This document shows positions 35,157 through 42,791 of a stretch of 64,000 nucleotides of DNA, piece by piece (positions within the stretch are counted from its first letter, which is position 1; each line of letters starts with the position of its first letter). The stretch comes from Pseudosporangium ferrugineum (GTDB lineage: Bacteria; Actinomycetota; Actinomycetes; Mycobacteriales; Micromonosporaceae): the NCBI RefSeq assembly GCF_003002065.1, contig NZ_PVZG01000021.1, forward strand, positions 49,605 through 113,604. Reading direction: 5' to 3'. The translations under genes were made by a program, and so were the position numbers. Under the pieces are notes generated by a model. That model was not told where the DNA came from, did no database searches, and worked only from the letters and a program-made list of their open reading frames with translations.

Positions 35157-36762
35157 CGTCCTGCGGCACCCGGCCGTCCGCGCCGAGCGGCTCGCTGGTG
35201 AGCAGCACCTCGGCGCCCGCCGGCAGCCCGGCCGGCTCGGCGCCGAAGTTGGTCAGCACCAGCACGTCGCCGTTGCGGAACGCCAGCACGTCGGCGGGGG
35301 TGTCGAGCCAGGTCAGCGCGCCGGCGCCGAGGCGGTGCCGGGCGCGCAGACGCAGCGCCGACCGGTACAGCTCGTACGTCGATCCCGGCACGTCCCGCTG
35401 CCGGTCGAGGGCGTATTCCGCCCAGGACGCGGGCTGGGGCAGCCAGCTCGCGTCGGACGGGCCGAAGCCGTACGACGGGGCGTCCGCCTCCCACGGGATC
35501 GGCACCCGGCACCCGTCCCGGCCGCGCTCGGTGTGCCCGGACCTCGCCCAGGTCGGGTCCTGCCGCAGCTCGTCGGGGATGGCGGTGTGCTCCGGCAGCC
35601 CCAGCTCCTCGCCCTGGTAGAGGTACGCCGACCCGGGCAGCCCCAGCATCTGCAGCGAGGCCGCCCGCGCCCGGCGCAGCCCCAGCGGCGCGTCCGGCTG
35701 CGGGTCGTCCACGCCGATGCCGTGCCGGCGCGGCTCGCTGACCGGGTAGCCGAGCCGCGTCGCGTGCCGCACCACGTCGTGGTTGGAGAGCACCCACGTG
35801 GTCGGGGCGCCGACGGCGGCGTTGGCGGTGGTCGTGGCGTCGATGACCGCCCGCAGCGGGGCGGCCTGCCACGGGGTGTCGAGATACTGGAAGTTGAACG
35901 CCTGGTGCATCTCGTCGGGCCGGACGTAGTGCGCGAGCCGCTCGGCCGGCTGCACCCAGGCCTCCGCGACGAGGATCCGGTCCCCCTCGTACGCGTTCAG
36001 CACCTCCCGCCACTCCCGGTAGATGTCGTGCACCCCGTCCTGGTCCCACATCGGCGGGGGCGGGGCGCCCTCCGGCGCGAGGCCGCCGAGCACCTCGCTC
36101 GCGTACTCGTAGTCGCCGAGCTCGGCGTCCTTGATCAGGCCGTGCGCGACGTCCACCCGGAAGCCGTCGACGCCGCGGTCGAGCCAGAACCGCAGGATCG
36201 CCACGAACTCGGCCCGCACCTCGGGGTTGCCCCAGTTGAGGTCGGGCTGGGTGACGTCGAACAGGTGCAGGTACCACTGGCCGCCGGGCACGCGCTCCCA
36301 GGCCGGCCCGCCGAAGACGCTGAGCCAGTCGTTCGGCGGCTCGCTGCCGCCCGGGCCGCGCCCGTCGCGGAAGATGTAGCGCTCGCGTTCGGCACCGCCC
36401 GGCGCGGCGGCCAGGGCCGCCTCGAACCAGGGGTGGGCGCTCGAGGTGTGGTTGGGCACGAGGTCGACGATGACCCGCAGGCCCAGCGCCTTCGCCTCGG
36501 CGATCAGCTTGTCGGCGTCGCCGAGGTCGCCGAAGCGGGGGTCGACCGAGCGGTAGTCGGCCACGTCGTACCCGGCGTCGTGCTGCGGCGACGGATAGAA
36601 CGGTGACAGCCACACCGCGTCCACCCCGAGGCCGCGCAGGTCGCTCAGCCGTGCCGTGATGCCGGGCAGGTCGCCCATGCCGTCGCCGTTGCTGTCGGCG
36701 AAGGAGCGTGGATAGATCTGGTAGATGACGGCGTCGCGCCACCATTCAGTGGGGGAGGACAT
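35134..36762 (-). CDS. alpha-glucosidase, glycoside hydrolase family 13
   Basis: 542 residues from ATG 36762. Typical oligo-alpha-glucosidase of the GH13_23/30 type: the N-terminal WWRDAVIYQIYPRSF, AVWLSPFYPSPQHDAGYDV, region I DLVPNHTS, region II GFRVDVAHGL near 200-209 with the nucleophile Asp at about 203, region III ILVAEAWV near 263-270 with the acid/base Glu, and region IV LSNHD. It cleaves maltose-type or isomaltose-type ends, cytoplasmic since no signal peptide. The start lies 6 nt after TAGCCT. The last 23 bases are shared in antiparallel orientation with the transporter gene. Confidence 0.94.
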   Translation of the reverse strand: MSSPTEWWRDAVIYQIYPRSFADSNGDGMGDLPGITARLSDLRGLGVDAVWLSPFYPSPQHDAGYDVADYRSVDPRFGDLGDADKLIAEAKALGLRVIVDLVPNHTSSAHPWFEAALAAAPGGAERERYIFRDGRGPGGSEPPNDWLSVFGGPAWERVPGGQWYLHLFDVTQPDLNWGNPEVRAEFVAILRFWLDRGVDGFRVDVAHGLIKDAELGDYEYASEVLGGLAPEGAPPPPMWDQDGVHDIYREWREVLNAYEGDRILVAEAWVQPAERLAHYVRPDEMHQAFNFQYLDTPWQAAPLRAVIDATTTANAAVGAPTTWVLSNHDVVRHATRLGYPVSEPRRHGIGVDDPQPDAPLGLRRARAASLQMLGLPGSAYLYQGEELGLPEHTAIPDELRQDPTWARSGHTERGRDGCRVPIPWEADAPSYGFGPSDASWLPQPASWAEYALDRQRDVPGSTYELYRSALRLRARHRLGAGALTWLDTPADVLAFRNGDVLVLTNFGAEPAGLPAGAEVLLTSEPLGADGRVPQDVTVWARV

Positions 36763-36768
36763 GGGCCC

Positions 36769-36774
36769 AGGCTA
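36769..36774 (-). promoter_or_regulatory. TAGCCT box, overlapping a stop codon, leaderless glucosidase gene
   Basis: The minus-strand TAGCCT (36774-36769) sits 6 nt before ATG 36762, and its TAG is the stop codon of the upstream HD-domain gene. The glucosidase therefore appears to have its own promoter embedded in that gene's end. Confidence 0.55.
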
Positions 36775-37491
36775 ACCGTCCAGGATGGCGGCGAACCGCT
36801 CCTCCGCCAGGTCCAGTTGATCGAGGATGTGGTCCTTGGCCTCCACCGACAGCGGGGTGTCCGGCCGCCCCACCAGTTCCCGGAGCTTCGGCACCAGCGG
36901 GCGGTACTTGATCGCGGAGCTGCGCGCCTTGTCGTACGTGGTGTGGATGACCCCGACGCCGTTGTCCGTGAAGTCGCTGACCTTGATCACCCGGGCCCAC
37001 GGGTCCCGGTCGAGGCTGTCCGCCACGTGGGTGCGGTACTGCTCGTGCCGGTCGCGTTCCGGGTCGTACTCCGGGTTGGTGACCGAGCGGACCAGGCCGG
37101 CCACCCGCGGGTTGTAGCGCCGGGCCAGCTCCGCGATCGCCGCCTCGGTCAGCTCCCGGTGCCCCAGGTCCTCCGGCAGGCCGGCCAGTTCGGCGGGATG
37201 GTCCTCGACCGCGTCGTGCAGCAGGGCGGCGACGAGCACGTCCACGTCCCGGACGCCGTAGTAGCGCATGATCCGGATCGCGACCCGCAGCAGATGGTTC
37301 AGGTACGGCTCGCGGACCCGCCGGTCGCCGGCGTGCAGCCGGGAGGCCAGGGCCAGCGCCTCCTCCAGCTGCCGCCGCTCACCGGCCGGCAGTTCCTCGA
37401 TCTCGAGCAGGAACCGCTCCCGCAGGCCGGCCTCGCCGTACACCTCCGTGATCGCGTGCAGCGGCATCGACAGCAGCATCCTTGGCGCCAT
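36772..37491 (-). CDS. HD-domain phosphohydrolase (RelA/SpoT-hydrolase-like)
   Basis: 239 residues from ATG 37491. The HD pattern is present: a first His-containing helix (NHLLRVAIRIMRYY near 65-78), then ALLHDAVEDHP near 90-100 holding the H-D pair, and VIKVSDFTDN near 170 as the last metal ligand. This arrangement fits the small (p)ppGpp- or nucleotide-hydrolase HD proteins. An Arg/Glu-rich N-terminus (FLLEIEELPAGERRQLEEALALASRLH) forms helices. No synthetase domain is attached. Its stop overlaps the promoter of the glucosidase gene. Confidence 0.8.
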   Translation of the reverse strand: MAPRMLLSMPLHAITEVYGEAGLRERFLLEIEELPAGERRQLEEALALASRLHAGDRRVREPYLNHLLRVAIRIMRYYGVRDVDVLVAALLHDAVEDHPAELAGLPEDLGHRELTEAAIAELARRYNPRVAGLVRSVTNPEYDPERDRHEQYRTHVADSLDRDPWARVIKVSDFTDNGVGVIHTTYDKARSSAIKYRPLVPKLRELVGRPDTPLSVEAKDHILDQLDLAEERFAAILDG

Positions 37492-37535
37492 GCCGAACAG
37501 GTATACCGGACCGGGGCCCGGTACGCCGCCCGCGA

Positions 37536-38447
37536 TCAGCCCGCGACGTCGATCAGTGGCTCATCCGTGACCACCGGCCGCGGCGGGATCGGCCGGGGCG
37601 AGGGCCGGTTGCCCGGCGTACGCCGCACCGCCGTGAGCGATGCCTGCTTGAGCGACCAGGGATGCGGATGCTCGGCGTGCATGCCGCGGCGGCGGATGCC
37701 GGCGCCGTCGGTGAACTCCTCCTCGGTCATCGCCTGCAGCGCGCTGAGCGCGACGCCGATGATGGTGGCGGCGCTGACCAGGGTGATCGGCACGATCATG
37801 AGCAGCGGCCGGATGCCACCGCCGCCGGACGAGACCTCGCGGCTGAGCTCGACGCTCATCGCGGCCATGCCGGTGTAGTGCATGCCGCAGACCGCCAGGC
37901 CCATGATCCCGGCGGCGCCGAGCATCGGCAGCCAGCCCCGGACCGAGACGGTGAACCACAGCGCGGCGGTGGCGGCGACGACGGCGATGATGCCGGACGC
38001 GATGACCAGCGGCAGCCGATAGTGGACCGCGCCGGAGACGTGCATGCCCGCCATGCCGGTGTAGTGCATGCCCAGCACGCCCGCGCCGGTGAACACCCCG
38101 GCGATGACGACCCGGGGGAGGCTGCGCTTGCCGTGCCCGACCACCATCAGTCCGAAGCCGACGGCGACGACGGCCAGCGCGAGGCTGGCCATGGTCAGCA
38201 CGGGGCTGTAGCGGACCGGGCTCTGCGGCACGTCGAAGCCGAGCATCGCGGTGAAGTGCATGAGCCAGATGGCGGCGCCGCCGATCGAGAAGGCGGCGAT
38301 GATCAGCCACCTGGTGCGGCGGCCCCGGGTGGGAGCCGATCTGGCACGTCCGGTGGAGAGCAGGCCGAGGAAGGAACCCAGGACCGCTACCAGGTACGCG
38401 GCGATCGGATTGAAGGCACCGTAGGTGAAGTGATGGACCTCGGCCAC
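37536..38447 (-). CDS. MHYT-domain integral membrane sensor protein
   Basis: 303 residues from GTG 38447, with GAGGAG 8 nt upstream. Seven membrane helices with the three MHYT signature repeats: LMHFTAMLGF near 60, GMHYTGMAGM near 130 and GMHYTGMAAM near 200. The repeats are thought to bind metal (copper) and sense oxygen, CO or NO. The C-terminal 60 residues are cytoplasmic and proline-rich, with no GGDEF, EAL or kinase domain, so signalling must go through a partner. Separated from the neighbouring unit by a strong hairpin. Confidence 0.9.
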   Translation of the reverse strand: MAEVHHFTYGAFNPIAAYLVAVLGSFLGLLSTGRARSAPTRGRRTRWLIIAAFSIGGAAIWLMHFTAMLGFDVPQSPVRYSPVLTMASLALAVVAVGFGLMVVGHGKRSLPRVVIAGVFTGAGVLGMHYTGMAGMHVSGAVHYRLPLVIASGIIAVVAATAALWFTVSVRGWLPMLGAAGIMGLAVCGMHYTGMAAMSVELSREVSSGGGGIRPLLMIVPITLVSAATIIGVALSALQAMTEEEFTDGAGIRRRGMHAEHPHPWSLKQASLTAVRRTPGNRPSPRPIPPRPVVTDEPLIDVAG

Positions 38448-38550
38448 AGCCAAGACTCCTCGCGAACGTCGGGGGGATCGTTTCGCTGGGAATTCAGCCA
38501 CGGGTCGGATCGAGGACATCGCACTTCGTGTGCGTGTCACTACATAGTGA

Positions 38551-38603
38551 ACCGGGGCCACCGTATGGCTGCCTGCGAGAGGTAGCCATACGGCAGCCCC
38601 GGT
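38551..38603 (-). terminator. long hairpin with a CA/CA internal loop
   Basis: 38551-38558 pairs with 38596-38603 (8 bp), and 38561-38570 pairs with 38584-38593 (10 bp), separated by opposing CA dinucleotides; loop 13 nt. It sits downstream of the GPGG gene and upstream of the MHYT start, so a terminator is the simplest reading. Confidence 0.65.
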
Positions 38604-38650
38604 GCGGTCGTAGGAGACCGGTCAGGAAACTGCCGGGGGGACAGGGTGCG

Positions 38651-38794
38651 TCAACTGAAGATGCTCACACCACCGGGGCCGACGAGCAGGCCCACGACGA
38701 TGAGGACGACGCCCCAGAGGATCTGCCGCCGGAACAGCGCGAGGACGCCGGCGACCACGAGTACGACTGCGAGGATCCAGAGCAAAAGTTCCAT
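38651..38794 (-). CDS. GPGG-motif small membrane protein
   Basis: 47 residues. Two hydrophobic segments (about 3-20 and 25-38) joined by the short basic turn FRRQ, then GPGGVSIFS at the end. The terminal GPGG is the hallmark of a small actinobacterial membrane-protein family; the function is unknown. ATG 38794 follows a weak purine tract. It is followed by the long hairpin at 38551-38603. Confidence 0.85.
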   Translation of the reverse strand: MELLLWILAVVLVVAGVLALFRRQILWGVVLIVVGLLVGPGGVSIFS

Positions 38795-38854
38795 GGTCAG
38801 CGGATACCCGACCGCGCGAAATCGAAAACCTGTTCCGAGCAGGTCCACATGCGA

Positions 38855-38889
38855 CGAGGCCCCGTTCCCGGCGGGGGAGCGGGGCCTCG
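38855..38889 (-). terminator. terminator after the phosphoesterase operon
   Basis: Ten-bp stem CGAGGCCCCG (38855-38864) with 38880-38889, plus an inner TCCC/GGGA pairing, 15 nt past the stop of the metallophosphoesterase. Confidence 0.65.
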
Positions 38890-38904
38890 CGGGGCAAACG
38901 CGGA

Positions 38905-39648
38905 TCAGACGGACACCAGGCCGGTGTCCGCGTCCTCCGACAGCAGCTGGTAGACGTTGTACGCCTGCTTGATCACCGGATGGGCCACATTCCGTACGGG
39001 CACCCCGCCCGGCGTCCGCCCCCGCTCCGAGCCGTGGTGCGCGTGCCCGTGCAGGGCCAGCGCGGTCGGCGCCGAGTCGATGGCCCGGGCCAGCAGGTAC
39101 GACCCCAGGAACGGATAGATCTCCAGCGGCTCGCCGACCAGCGTCTCGGGCACCGGCGCGTAATGCGTCAGCGCCACCAGCGCGTCGCACTCGAGCCCGC
39201 GCAGGGCCGCGCCCAGCCGCTCCGCGATCGCCTCGGTGGTGCCGACGAAGTTCTTCATCTCCCGCTCGCCGAACGAGCTGGCGCACGCCCCGGCGAACCC
39301 GCCGCCGAAGCCCTTCGCGCCGGCCACGCCCAGCCGGTGGCCGTTGAGCTCCAGCACCGTGCCGTCGCCCTCGAGCACGGTCAGCCCCGAGTCGGTGAGC
39401 ACCCGGGACACGTCGTCCTGCAGGTCGCTCTGGTGGTCGTGGTTGCCGAGCACGACGACGACCGGTACGGCCAGGTCGCCGAACTCGGTCGCCATGCACT
39501 TCGCCTCCTCGACCGTCCCGTGGCGGGTCAGGTCGCCCGCGATGAGCAGGACGTCGGCGACGTCGGGCAGCTGTTCCAGCGCGGGCCGGTAGCGGCCCAG
39601 CACGTCCTTGTCCACGTGGACGTCGCCCACGGCGGCGATCCGGATCAT
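38905..39648 (-). CDS. calcineurin-like metallophosphoesterase
   Basis: 247 residues. All motifs of the superfamily are visible: GDVHVD near 8-13, AGDLTRHG near 37-44, GNHDHQ near 68-73, LTHYAP and HGHAHHGS near 197-204, supplying the bimetal site ligands. The upstream gene's TGA overlaps this ATG (ATGA at 39645-39648), so it is coupled as the third gene of the operon. The substrate may be a nucleotide or phosphodiester; the sequence alone does not decide. Confidence 0.93.
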   Translation of the reverse strand: MIRIAAVGDVHVDKDVLGRYRPALEQLPDVADVLLIAGDLTRHGTVEEAKCMATEFGDLAVPVVVVLGNHDHQSDLQDDVSRVLTDSGLTVLEGDGTVLELNGHRLGVAGAKGFGGGFAGACASSFGEREMKNFVGTTEAIAERLGAALRGLECDALVALTHYAPVPETLVGEPLEIYPFLGSYLLARAIDSAPTALALHGHAHHGSERGRTPGGVPVRNVAHPVIKQAYNVYQLLSEDADTGLVSV

Positions 39649-39899
39649 GAAATCTCCTCCACCTCGCTGGGCGCCGCGGCGCGCACGATGCCGATGTCGC
39701 AGGCGATCTCCACGTCCGGGAACTTCGTCGTGATCTGCCGGCAGATCTCGTCCCGGCGCTGGGCGCTCTCCACCTCGCCGCCGAGCACCAGCAGGTGCTC
39801 CCGGCGCTGCAGGGTGATCCCCTGCTCGGCGACCGCGCCGTTCTCGGTCAGGAGGCGCTGGATCTCCGCCTCCACGTACTCGTCGAGCTGTGGTGTCAT
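39645..39899 (-). CDS. small BON-like domain protein
   Basis: 84 residues. An amphipathic N-terminal helix (LDEYVEAEIQRLLTENG) is followed by beta-alpha-beta: ITLQRREHLLVLGGEVESAQRRDEICRQITTKFPDVEIACDIGIV. The strand with G-x-V-x-S followed by a helix and a second strand resembles a BON domain, though BON proteins usually sit in the envelope and this one has no signal peptide. It overlaps both neighbours by 4 bases (ATGA), so all three are co-translated. Confidence 0.65.
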   Translation of the reverse strand: MTPQLDEYVEAEIQRLLTENGAVAEQGITLQRREHLLVLGGEVESAQRRDEICRQITTKFPDVEIACDIGIVRAAAPSEVEEIS

Positions 39900-40483
39900 C
39901 TCGTCCCCCCGGTCAGCTGGGCGTTCGCCGGCTCCGGGACCACCTCGAGGCGGTCCAGCAGTACGAGGAACGCTTCGGCGTACGGCGACTTGGCGGTCTC
40001 GGCGCGCACCCTGTCCCAGTCGATCTGCTCGCGCAGCGACCGGGCCACGGGCAGGCCGGTGGCGAAATCGCAGTAGTGCTGGGTGTAGCTCAGCAGCTTG
40101 TGCACCATCAGCTGGGTCGCCGACAGCACGGGCATGTTGATCGCCTCGACCGGGCGCATCACCGTGTCGCGCAGGGTGGCGTCGGTCACCGGCGACTCGA
40201 CCGGGCGGTAGATCAGGTCCACCATCCGGCCCTCGTCGTACACCTTGACCAGCCAGTCCTCGGGCGGCTGCGACACCTCGAAGCCCACCGCCGACAGTTC
40301 GGCGAGCGCCCGTTCCTTGTCCTGTTCGCGGATGAGGAAGTCGACGTCGTGGTCGCTGGAGTGGCCGCCGTGGGCGTACACGGCGAAACTGCCGCCGAGT
40401 GCGAACGGGACCTCGGCCTGCTTGAGCACGGAAGCGACCCGCTTGAGCGTGGTGACCAGGCCCTCGTCCACCCGGTGCGGCAT
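39896..40483 (-). CDS. nucleotidyltransferase (DUF-type, GSF-x-Y motif)
   Basis: 195 residues, AGGGAG upstream of ATG 40483. The N-terminal region carries ALGGSFAVYAHGGHSSDHDVDFLI: the G-G-S of the NTase core, then D-x-D in DHDVDF that binds the two metals, followed by FEVSQPPEDWLVKVYDEGRMVDLIYR with the third acidic residue. This is a small (minimal) nucleotidyltransferase of the COG5397/DUF6036-like type, transferring a nucleotide to a protein, RNA or small molecule. First gene of a three-gene coupled operon with the BON-like protein and a metallophosphoesterase. Confidence 0.87.
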   Translation of the reverse strand: MPHRVDEGLVTTLKRVASVLKQAEVPFALGGSFAVYAHGGHSSDHDVDFLIREQDKERALAELSAVGFEVSQPPEDWLVKVYDEGRMVDLIYRPVESPVTDATLRDTVMRPVEAINMPVLSATQLMVHKLLSYTQHYCDFATGLPVARSLREQIDWDRVRAETAKSPYAEAFLVLLDRLEVVPEPANAQLTGGTR

Positions 40484-40667
40484 GGCGTCTCCCTGAGTCG
40501 AGTGATTGTCCGTTTCCAGTCGGAACGACTACCCCTCGCGGCCATCGTTGTAACGCGAGCGGTCCGTGCCACGAGACCGAATTCCACTGCTGAGACCCAT
40601 TTTGTACGTCCAGAGCACCGCGTACGCCCCGAACCGTGGGTGACAGGGCGAGCTACCGTCGGTGGGT

Positions 40668-41453
40668 ATGGTCCCCGGCCCGCGTACCCCCAGCGCCCCG
40701 ACTGCCCCGACCGTCCGCCGCCCCCGCACCATCGCCCTCGTCGGCATCGACGGGTCGGGCAAGACCACCCAGGCGCACCTGCTCGCGACGGCCCTGGCGG
40801 AGCGGGGCTGGCCGGCGACGTACCGCCGCAACGCGGGTGGCCGGCGCTGGTTCGGCCGGCTGGCCGTGGCGCTGGGCCGGCGCGACGGTGAGCACCTGCT
40901 CGGCCGCCGCGCCATGCTGCTGGTCGAGTCGGTGCTGCGCTGGCTGGCGATCCTGCGCACGCTGCTGCGCCGCCGCCTCACCGGCGAGACGGCCGTCATG
41001 GACCGCTACGCCGTATGCCAGTACGCGAGCATCCGCGCGCACGCCAAGAACCCGCGCCCCGAACGGCTGAACCGGGCCGAGCGCCGGGCCCGGCTGGCGT
41101 ACCGGGTCTTCCCGCGGCCGGACGTCACGTTCCTGCTGGCGGTGGACCCCGAGGTGGCGTACGACCGGATCGAGCGGCGCGGCTACGACCACGAGGAGAT
41201 GGACTACCTGCGCGCGGCGACCGCGGCCTACCGCTCCCTGCCCGAGCACGACACCTTCGTGGTGATCGACGCGAACGGTACGCCGGACCAGGTGCACGCC
41301 GCCCTGCTCGCCCACCTGAGCGCACCTACCCCGGCCCCGGCCCGCGAGGCCCCGGCCGTCCTGGTCTCCCACGCCCGCGCCCTGGTCCTGGCCGCCGCCA
41401 CCATGGCAGCGGCGGCCACCGCGCTCACCCTCCAGTTCACCGAGGTCTTCTAG
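40668..41453 (+). CDS. thymidylate-kinase-like P-loop protein with C-terminal hydrophobic segment
   Basis: 261 residues. Walker A GIDGSGKTT near 27-35, a following LLATALAERGW, VMDRY near 110, and R-x-x-R in the lid region (RNAERRAR). The fold matches dTMP-kinase family P-loop kinases. The last 25 residues (ALVLAAATMAAAATALTLQF) form a membrane-like helix ending FTEVF, which thymidylate kinases lack. ATG 40668 follows TACCGT by 8 nt. It may phosphorylate another nucleotide or be a membrane-bound relative; the substrate is open. Confidence 0.72.
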   Translation: MVPGPRTPSAPTAPTVRRPRTIALVGIDGSGKTTQAHLLATALAERGWPATYRRNAGGRRWFGRLAVALGRRDGEHLLGRRAMLLVESVLRWLAILRTLLRRRLTGETAVMDRYAVCQYASIRAHAKNPRPERLNRAERRARLAYRVFPRPDVTFLLAVDPEVAYDRIERRGYDHEEMDYLRAATAAYRSLPEHDTFVVIDANGTPDQVHAALLAHLSAPTPAPAREAPAVLVSHARALVLAAATMAAAATALTLQFTEVF

Positions 41454-41557
41454 GAGCGGCCGGCCCGCACCGCCCGGACCCGCGGGTCGGCCCAGCCTCG
41501 CGTCGCGAGGCGGAAGCCCGGCCCCGGCGCGGGCCCTCATGATCCGCGGGACGCCCC

Positions 41558-42244
41558 CTACGCCCTGCCGTAGACCGGGATGCTCGCGCCGCTGGTCGGG
41601 GCGGAGGCGTCGCTCGCCAGGAAGGCGATGACGCGGGCGATCTCGGCCGGCGTCACCCAGCGGCTGTGGTCCGCGTCCGGCTGCTCGCGGCGGTTGAGCG
41701 GGGTGTCGATCACGCTCGGCAGCACCGTGTTCGCCCGTACGCCCTTGCCCCGATACTCCACCGCGACGGCGTTGGCGAACGCGAGCACCGCCGCCTTCGC
41801 CGTGACGTAGCCGGCCGCGCCGGGGAACGGGGCGACCGCCGCCCGCGACGAGACGCACACCACCGAGCCGCCCCCGGCCGCCACCAGGTGCGGGAGCGCC
41901 GCCGCCGTCACCAGGTACGCCGGCCGCAGGTTCAGCCGCAAAATCGCCTCGAAGTCGTCCACCGGCGTCTCGTGCACCAGCCCGCTCATCGCGAACCCGC
42001 CCACGAGGTTGATCACCGCGCCCAGCGGTGCCTCCGGTTCCGCCGTGGCGAGCGTCACAGCCGCCGCCACCTCCTCGGGAACCGTCACGTCGGCTTCGAC
42101 GCCCGTCACACCCTCCGGCAACCTGTCCCGCCCACCCCCGCGTACGGGAGCGACCACCCGCCAGCCCGCATCCCGGAGCGTCGCCACGACCGCCCCACCG
42201 AGACCACCCGTCCCACCCGTCACCAGTGCCGTGCGCTGTGCCAT
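41558..42244 (-). CDS. short-chain dehydrogenase/reductase
   Basis: 228 residues. Rossmann motif TGGTGGLGGAV near 9-19 (TGxxxGxG), NLVGGFAMSG near 80 (NxxG), catalytic Ser in CVSSRAAV near 130, and the active-site Y-x-x-x-K as YVTAK near 145. The C-terminal TPLNRREQ matches the substrate loop. NAD(P)-dependent oxidoreductase; substrate unknown. ATG 42244 is 6 nt after TACCGT, so the gene is probably leaderless. Confidence 0.93.
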   Translation of the reverse strand: MAQRTALVTGGTGGLGGAVVATLRDAGWRVVAPVRGGGRDRLPEGVTGVEADVTVPEEVAAAVTLATAEPEAPLGAVINLVGGFAMSGLVHETPVDDFEAILRLNLRPAYLVTAAALPHLVAAGGGSVVCVSSRAAVAPFPGAAGYVTAKAAVLAFANAVAVEYRGKGVRANTVLPSVIDTPLNRREQPDADHSRWVTPAEIARVIAFLASDASAPTSGASIPVYGRA

Positions 42245-42250
42245 GTGACC

Positions 42251-42256
42251 ACGGTA
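42251..42256 (-). promoter_or_regulatory. TACCGT -10 box, leaderless SDR gene
   Basis: On the minus strand TACCGT is followed by GGTCAC and ATG 42244, a 6-nt gap, as at the other leaderless genes here. Confidence 0.6.
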
Positions 42257-42791
42257 ATGCTGTGTGATGCGTCACTGTTCGTGTGGCGGGCCGGGATTCC
42301 GGTAACGCATCGGAAGAACGAGTCGCCCGCGCGGGGGTCACCCGCACGGGCTAGTGATCTGCGGCGCGATCTGCCGCATGGTGGCAGATGTCCCCGCGCT
42401 CCCCAGGCGCCGGGATCTTTGCCGCGGCATTTGCATCAGGCCTGGCGGCAACCTGTCGATGCTGGACGTGAACCCAATTGGCTACCGGGCCGTACTGGGT
42501 AGTGACGAGCGTCGCAACGCAATCCGTGACGCCCGTCGCTGTGACGGATGAGGGGCTGATGGTGTCATGTATCGGGCGACGGGTATGCGTCACGTCACGC
42601 ATCCACCGCCGGGTTCGGCTCCGAATGCCTCCGCAGAGAGCCCTCTTCAGTAAGTATCCACGCGGCTCTCAGGTGGCGCTCAGGCATTCGTGACACTTTC
42701 GACCCACCAGCCGGAATCAGTGCAGGGCGCCACTTGTTGTGTAGGTGTCAGCACCGCAATGCACGAACTGCGGACGTTACGGGGAGGGCTG
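42257..42791 (+). other. 535-base intergenic region ahead of the sigma factor
   Basis: No gene is supported here. ATGCGT/ACGCAT words recur at about 42267, 42305 and 42584-42602, the last as a 6-bp inverted repeat (ATGCGT, 6-nt spacer, ACGCAT). Such spacing suggests a regulator site shared by the SDR and sigma genes. GGGAGG at 42784 supports the sigma start at 42792. I see no fixed -10 for the sigma gene. Confidence 0.5.
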
